DNA of 17,344 bases from JBBRLA01 sp038231615. Lineage in GTDB: Bacteria > Myxococcota_A > Polyangia > Palsa-1104 > JAEUJZ01. Under the pieces are notes generated by a model. The model did no database searches, was not told where the DNA came from, and saw nothing but the letters and a program-made list of their open reading frames with translations. The stretch is from positions 1-17,344 of the forward strand of contig JBBRLA010000099.1 in assembly GCA_038231615.1 (NCBI GenBank). The letters run 5' to 3'. Position 1 is the first letter of the stretch; the number at the start of each line of letters is the position of its first letter. A program made the position numbers and the translations under genes. Shown here piece after piece: positions 13,165 to 17,344 of the stretch.

Positions 13165-13172
13165 TGACCCGG

Positions 13173-15983
13173 GTGAAGGCCCACGCTACCGCTGCCGTCT
13201 CCATCGATCCCGCGATCCTGCCCCCGGGCCCGCGTATCCCCGCCGTCTCGCCCCACGGCCGGGTCTACCTGGCGCCACTTCACGCTGACGCCGACGACCT
13301 CGGCACCGCGCGGCCCTCCGGCCCCCTTGCGGAGCGCATCGAGCATGCTTTCCAGAAGGGGCAGGGCCACGGCGTCCTGCACCTGGGGGCCGCCGAGGTC
13401 AGCGCCGATCTGCCCCCCGACTTCGCCTACTTCCGCGATCTGGGCCGGCGCTTCGTCACCGCCCTGCGCAGCATCCCCGATGCCGAGGAAGAGCGCGACG
13501 CGCTCCACGTCCTGCCGCCGGACGACCTGGCCATGATGGCCGTCTCGGCGCCGCCACTTTTGGGGGCCGAGTACCTGAATGAGGAGGCGCTTGTGTCCCT
13601 GTGGGCCGACATGGAGCAGGCCCTCCACGCCGAGTTGCAGGAGACCCGGGAAAGCGTCGGGGCGTACCTCAAGCGGCAGGACCCGCTGTGGAACCTGGTT
13701 GGACGGGTGGGCTTCCACCTGGTCGAAAACAAGGGCAACCAGGACGCGCCCTTCGCCTTCATGGCCACCTATTCCACCCGGCTCTCGCAGGCCCGGGTCA
13801 AGCACCTGCCCCTGGGCAAGGCGCTAAAGGAATACGCCGGCAGCCAGAACCGCAATGCCCTGCTTTCGTTGCTCCTGCCGGTGCAGCGGGCGGCGGAGCA
13901 CAGCCCCCTGCTCAAAGACCTGCTCGACTCGCGAGAGGTGTTCGAGGCGCAGGAATGGACCCCAAAAGAGGCCTACCGATTCCTCAAGGACGTACAGGTC
14001 TTCGAGGAGGCCGGGGTGATCGTGCGGGTGCCCGATTTCTGGCGGGCGCGGCGCTCCTCGCGGCCCCAGGTCAGCATCACCGTGGGGAAGAAGGATCTTC
14101 CCAGCCTGGGGATGCAGGCCCTGCTGGATTTCTCCGTCGCCGTGACCCTCGATGGCGAGACGCTGAGCGAGGCCGAAGTTCGGCACATCCTCGAGGGCGC
14201 CGATGGACTGGTCCTTCTGAAGGGGCGCTGGGTCGAGGTCGACCGGGACCGGCTGAAGGAGGCCCTCTCGTCGTGGAAGGCGGCCCACAAGGCGGCGGCC
14301 CGCGAAGGCATTTCTTTCGTCGACGCCATGCGCCTGCTCGCCGGGGCGCAGGGGGCGATGTCGGGAGGCGGGTCGGGAAGCGCCATCGATCAGGCTGCCG
14401 GGCGGGCGGATCCGGAGTGGTCCCAGGTGGTGGCCGGCCCCTTTCTCAAGGAGGTCCTGGACAAGCTCCGCGGGCCCGAGGGGCTTTCCGGCGCCGATCC
14501 GGGACCCGGCCTTCTGGCGACGCTGCGCCCCTATCAGAAGGTGGGCGTCCGCTGGCTCGCTTTCCTGACCCAACTGGGCCTGGGCGCCTGCCTGGCGGAC
14601 GACATGGGTTTGGGCAAGACCCTGCAGGTGCTGGCGCTGCTGCTGCTGATCCAGAAGGAGCAGGGCGACCGGCTGCCCTCGCTGCTGGTGGCCCCGACCT
14701 CGCTCCTGTCCAACTGGCAGGGCGAGATCGAGCGCTTCACCCCGGGCCTGTCCACCCTCATCGCCCACCCATCGGTGCTGCCCAGCGCCGAGGTCGCGCG
14801 CCTGACCCCGGCGGACCTGGCCCGGGTCGACCTGGTCCTGACCAGCTACGGATCGGTACATCGCTTCCCGATCTTCGCGCAGGCCGGTTTTCGCCTGGTG
14901 ATTCTCGACGAGGCCCAGGCGATCAAGAACCCGGCGGCCCGGCAGACCCGCGCGGTGAAAGCGATTCTGGGTCGCGCCCGCATCGCCCTCACCGGCACCC
15001 CGGTCGAGAACCGCCTTTCGGACCTGTGGTCGATCTTCGACTTCCTGTGCCCGGGGCTGCTCGGCTCGACCCAGGTCTTCGGCCGGTTCGCCAAACGCCT
15101 GTCCCAGGGGGACCGTCCGAACTACGGCCCGCTGCGGGAGCTCATCCGCCCGTACATCCTGCGGCGCCTCAAGAGCGACCGGCGCATCATCGCCGACCTG
15201 CCCGACAAGACCGAGCTTTATGCTTACTGCTCGTTGGGCAAGAAGCAGGCGGCGCTGTACCGGCAGGCGGTGGACGATCTGACAAGGCAAATCCAGGCCG
15301 TGGACGGCATCCAGCGGCGGGGCCTGATCCTCTCGTTCCTTTTGCGCTTCAAGCAGCTTTGCAATCATCCGTCCCAGTGGTTGGGGGATGGGGGCTACGA
15401 CCCCGAGGAGAGCGGCAAGTTCATCCGCCTGCGCGAGCTGTGCGAGGCCATCGCCAGCAGGCAGGAGAAGGCCCTGGTGTTCACTCAGTTCCGGGAGATG
15501 ACCGGGCCGCTTTGCGATTACCTGACCCAGGTATTCGGGCGCCCGGGGCTGGTGCTGCACGGTGCCACCCAGGTCAAGCAGCGGCACAAGCTGGTGGAAT
15601 CTTTTCAAAGCGAGAGCGGCCCGCCCTTCTTCGTGCTCTCGCTAAAGGCCGGCGGGACGGGGCTGAACCTGACCGCCGCGTCCCACGTGATCCATTTCGA
15701 CCGCTGGTGGAACCCGGCGGTGGAGGGGCAGGCCAGCGACCGCGCCTACCGCATCGGACAGAAGCGCAACGTGCTGGTTCACAAGTTCGTCTGCCGCGGC
15801 ACGGTGGAAGAGAAGATTGACGCGCTCATCGTCGCCAAGCAGGGGATGGCAAAGGACTTGGTCGATGCGGACGGGGGAGACGGGGGGGCCCTTTTGACCG
15901 AGATGAACGACGAAGATTTGCTCCGCCTGGTTTCTCTTGATATCAAGAGTGCAGTCGGCGAAAGCGGAAGTGGAGAAGCCTGA
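13173..15983 (+). CDS. SNF2-family DNA-dependent ATPase (bacterial SNF2 helicase)
   Basis: About 936 residues from GTG at 13173; ATG 13113 and TTG 13164 are in frame and cannot be excluded, as none has a ribosome site. The N-terminal half includes the bacterial SNF2-associated region (DUF3670-like), recognisable at EWTPKEAYRFLKDVQVFEEA from about residue 261. The ATPase has motif I DDMGLGKT (476-483), motif II DEAQ (579-582), motif III LTGTPVENRL (606-615) and motif VI QASDRAYRIGQ (853-863). SNF2 proteins use ATP to translocate on double-stranded DNA and remodel protein-DNA complexes; bacterial members of this type have no firmly known target. Its stop overlaps the ATG of the SWIM gene (TGATG), a pairing seen in many bacteria, so they probably act together. 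Confidence 0.95.
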   Translation: MKAHATAAVSIDPAILPPGPRIPAVSPHGRVYLAPLHADADDLGTARPSGPLAERIEHAFQKGQGHGVLHLGAAEVSADLPPDFAYFRDLGRRFVTALRSIPDAEEERDALHVLPPDDLAMMAVSAPPLLGAEYLNEEALVSLWADMEQALHAELQETRESVGAYLKRQDPLWNLVGRVGFHLVENKGNQDAPFAFMATYSTRLSQARVKHLPLGKALKEYAGSQNRNALLSLLLPVQRAAEHSPLLKDLLDSREVFEAQEWTPKEAYRFLKDVQVFEEAGVIVRVPDFWRARRSSRPQVSITVGKKDLPSLGMQALLDFSVAVTLDGETLSEAEVRHILEGADGLVLLKGRWVEVDRDRLKEALSSWKAAHKAAAREGISFVDAMRLLAGAQGAMSGGGSGSAIDQAAGRADPEWSQVVAGPFLKEVLDKLRGPEGLSGADPGPGLLATLRPYQKVGVRWLAFLTQLGLGACLADDMGLGKTLQVLALLLLIQKEQGDRLPSLLVAPTSLLSNWQGEIERFTPGLSTLIAHPSVLPSAEVARLTPADLARVDLVLTSYGSVHRFPIFAQAGFRLVILDEAQAIKNPAARQTRAVKAILGRARIALTGTPVENRLSDLWSIFDFLCPGLLGSTQVFGRFAKRLSQGDRPNYGPLRELIRPYILRRLKSDRRIIADLPDKTELYAYCSLGKKQAALYRQAVDDLTRQIQAVDGIQRRGLILSFLLRFKQLCNHPSQWLGDGGYDPEESGKFIRLRELCEAIASRQEKALVFTQFREMTGPLCDYLTQVFGRPGLVLHGATQVKQRHKLVESFQSESGPPFFVLSLKAGGTGLNLTAASHVIHFDRWWNPAVEGQASDRAYRIGQKRNVLVHKFVCRGTVEEKIDALIVAKQGMAKDLVDADGGDGGALLTEMNDEDLLRLVSLDIKSAVGESGSGEA

Positions 15984-17095
15984 TGGGTTACGGCCATGGA
16001 TACGGATACGGCAGCTTCGCGCCTTATGTCCCGGTGGCAGAGCGGCGGCGCAAGGCACAGAAAGCAATCGAAAAGCTGAACAAGGGGGGAAAGCAGGTCT
16101 CCCCGGTACACATCGAGGGGCGCAAGATCGCCACCACCTTCTGGGGCAAGGCGTGGTGCGACAACCTGGAGGCGTACAGCGACTACTCGAACCGGCTGCC
16201 TCGCGGGCGGACCTACGTCCGCAACGGATCGGTGATGGACCTGCAGATCACCGCCGGCAAGGTCACTGCCCTGGTCAGCGGATCGTCGGTCTACAAGGTC
16301 GAGATCAAGATTGCGCAGGTGGACGCGGGCCACTGGCAGGGGGTGGTCACCCGGTGTGCCGGACAAATCGACTCGCTGGTGGAGCTTCTGCAAGGCAAAT
16401 TTTCCCGTGGGGTCATGGAGATCATCACCTCCAAGGACAAGGGGCTTTTTCCGGCGCCGGTGCAGATCCGCCTCTCATGCTCGTGCCCCGACTCGGCCAC
16501 CATGTGCAAGCACGTGGCCGCGACCCTTTACGGGGTCGGCGCGCGGCTGGACCATCGCCCGGAGCTGATGTTTCTCTTGCGCGGCGTGGACCATATGGAG
16601 CTGCTCACGCAGGCAGGCAAAGGGCTGGCCTTGCCGCAAACGCGCAAAGGCAAAGGCCTGGTGAACGCCGACCTGGGGGCCCTCTTCGGGATTGATCTGG
16701 AAGAGGATGATGAGGCGAAGCCGGCGCCGGCGGTAGCGGCCAAGCCGGCGGTGGCGGCCAGGCCGGCGGTAGCGGCCAGGCCGGCAGTAGCGGCGAAGCC
16801 GGCAGTAGCGGCGAAGCCGGCGGTGGCGGCTAGGCCGGCGGTGGCGGCCAGGCCGGCGGTAGCGGCCAGGCCGGCGGTAGCGGCCAAACCCGCGCAGGCG
16901 GCCAGGCCGGCGGCGACGAATCTGGCTCAGGCTCGCTGGACCCGGCAAGATCTGCTGGCGGAGGGCGTGCCCGCATCGCTCATCGTGTCCTGGCTGCGAT
17001 CCGGCCTGCTGGAGCCGACCTCCCAAAGGGCATGCTACATCGCCACGACCGAGGGCAGAAAGCGCATCGCGGCGTTGACGGCGGGCGGGCCCTAG
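15983..17095 (+). CDS. SWIM zinc-finger protein with PAVAA(K/R) repeat linker
   Basis: A 370-residue protein whose ATG overlaps the SNF2 stop, with GGAG seven bases upstream. The N-terminus is Gly/Tyr-rich (GYGHGYGYGSFAPYVPVAER), followed by the conserved block FWGKAWCDNLEAYSDYSNRL (residues 53-72) and PRGRTYVRNGSV. The SWIM motif CxCxnCxH is Cys166, Cys168, Cys175 and His177 (CSCPDSATMCKH). SWIM domains bind zinc and mediate DNA or protein contacts, and bacterial members are known to be linked to SNF2 ATPases. After an acidic patch (EEDDE) come about ten six-residue PAVAAK/PAVAAR units at 249-308, then a small C-terminal segment (LLAEGVPASLIVSWLRSGLL) that may be a helical or winged-helix module. 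It is probably an accessory subunit recruiting the SNF2 motor. Confidence 0.93.
   Translation: MGYGHGYGYGSFAPYVPVAERRRKAQKAIEKLNKGGKQVSPVHIEGRKIATTFWGKAWCDNLEAYSDYSNRLPRGRTYVRNGSVMDLQITAGKVTALVSGSSVYKVEIKIAQVDAGHWQGVVTRCAGQIDSLVELLQGKFSRGVMEIITSKDKGLFPAPVQIRLSCSCPDSATMCKHVAATLYGVGARLDHRPELMFLLRGVDHMELLTQAGKGLALPQTRKGKGLVNADLGALFGIDLEEDDEAKPAPAVAAKPAVAARPAVAARPAVAAKPAVAAKPAVAARPAVAARPAVAARPAVAAKPAQAARPAATNLAQARWTRQDLLAEGVPASLIVSWLRSGLLEPTSQRACYIATTEGRKRIAALTAGGP
16727..16906 (+). repeat. 18-bp tandem repeats encoding PAVAA(K/R)
   Basis: Nine 18-base units of the form CCGGC(G/A)GT(A/G)GCGGC(C/G/T)A(A/G)G run in frame from 16727 to 16888, and a degenerate tenth (PAQAAR) ends at 16906. Each encodes PAVAAK or PAVAAR. 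The result is an alanine/proline-rich linker with a positive charge every six residues, similar in look to the basic AKP repeats of histone-H1-like bacterial proteins. Confidence 0.9.
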
Positions 17096-17234
17096 AGCGG
17101 TGATCATTCGGGTTGATAGAAATAACTGCCGTGGGTGAACCGCCTCTTCCCCAGCAAGACGGGACGTAGCCGTGGGCGCCTTGATCGGGTCGCCGCAGTG
17201 GCAAGGCCACCCTGGACGTGCTACCAGATAGAAC

Positions 17235-17344
17235 ATGCCCCGACCGCTCTTCGCCGACCCCAAGACCGACGTCATCTTCAAGAAGATTTTCGGCCAGAAG
17301 GCCCACCAGAACCTGCTGATCGACCTGCTCAATGCCCTGTTGGA
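17235..17344 (+). CDS. PD-(D/E)XK nuclease-family transposase / Rpn-like protein, N-terminal fragment
   Basis: Only 36 residues are inside the window: MPRPLFADPKTDVIFKKIFG, then QKAHQNLLIDLLNALL. The segment DPKTDVIFKKIFG followed by LLIDLLNALL is the typical opening of the PD-(D/E)XK nuclease family transposases (PF12784 type) related to the Rpn recombination-promoting nucleases. The catalytic motifs lie past the window edge, so activity cannot be judged. The 139 bases between it and the SWIM gene contain only a short GTGGC-AAG-GCCAC stem (17198-17210) and no convincing promoter or insertion-sequence end. Confidence 0.8.
   Translation, partial: MPRPLFADPKTDVIFKKIFGQKAHQNLLIDLLNALL

Noticed and set aside
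12522..13172. Open 5' extension of the SNF2 frame back to 12522
   Set aside because: It runs antisense through the conserved core of endonuclease III, and its translation (Arg/His/Gly/Leu-rich) has no SNF2-like features.
13053..13805. Open upstream extension of the endonuclease III frame
   Set aside because: It lies antisense to the SNF2 N-terminal region and shows no glycosylase homology; the GTG at 13052 is adequate.
13824..15608. 594-codon minus-strand open frame
   Set aside because: It is the antisense shadow of the SNF2 gene in G+C-rich DNA; motifs are on the plus strand only.
13601..15820. 739-codon plus-strand open frame
   Set aside because: It is the +1/+2 shadow of the SNF2 gene, rich in Gly/Pro/Arg/Ala with no domain.
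17198..17210. GTGGC-AAG-GCCAC stem as terminator or insertion-sequence end
   Set aside because: A five-base stem without T-run or a matching distal copy is not enough.

Overview
The window is G+C-rich, densely coding bacterial chromosome with short intergenic gaps; no gene-free stretch exceeds about 220 bases. The content (rubrerythrin with a two-CCG-domain Fe-S oxidoreductase and DUF3501, a Fis-type helix-turn-helix protein, an Flp-type prepilin leader, a SNF2 plus SWIM gene pair, a RIO-family kinase) suggests a Gram-negative bacterium of the deltaproteobacterial/Myxococcota kind. That placement is inference; no rRNA or other phylogenetic marker is present.

Region 1 (1-3872, minus strand) reads as one operon, promoter side at right: rubrerythrin, Fe-S oxidoreductase, DUF3501 protein, a glutamine amidotransferase of the PabA/TrpG family, and a YciO/Sua5-type protein cut by the window edge. 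The last four genes are joined by ATGA or GTGA overlaps or a 2-base gap. A GC-rich hairpin separates rubrerythrin from the rest. Rubrerythrin, the Fe-S protein and DUF3501 form a peroxide/redox module; the last two genes are housekeeping types. Region 2 (4091-6516, minus) pairs a membrane fatty-acid desaturase with a short Hsp70 relative that has the ATPase domain only. Region 3 (6683-8453) holds a RIO-family kinase with a long Pro/Arg/Gln repeat tail (minus) and a divergent small Fis-type HTH protein (plus).

Region 4 (8512-10712, plus) has a membrane protein made of two tandem DUF4345-like halves, a 119-base near-palindrome, and a class-3-lipase-like hydrolase whose N-terminus looks like an Flp pilin leader and membrane helix. 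Region 5 (10730-13052, minus) is a translationally coupled set: endonuclease III, O-methyltransferase with a long disordered N-terminus, and Nudix hydrolase. Region 6 (13173-17344, plus) has a SNF2 ATPase, an overlapping SWIM zinc-finger gene with a PAVAA(K/R) repeat tail, and the start of a PD-(D/E)XK nuclease-family transposase/Rpn-like gene.

A theme across the window is in-frame repeat expansion within otherwise conserved genes: 15-bp units in the amidotransferase, 18- and 30-bp units in the RIO kinase, 33-bp units in the methyltransferase and 18-bp units in the SWIM protein. The most unusual single item is the prepilin-like leader fused to a lipase domain. No complete mobile element, CRISPR array, tRNA or rRNA was seen.
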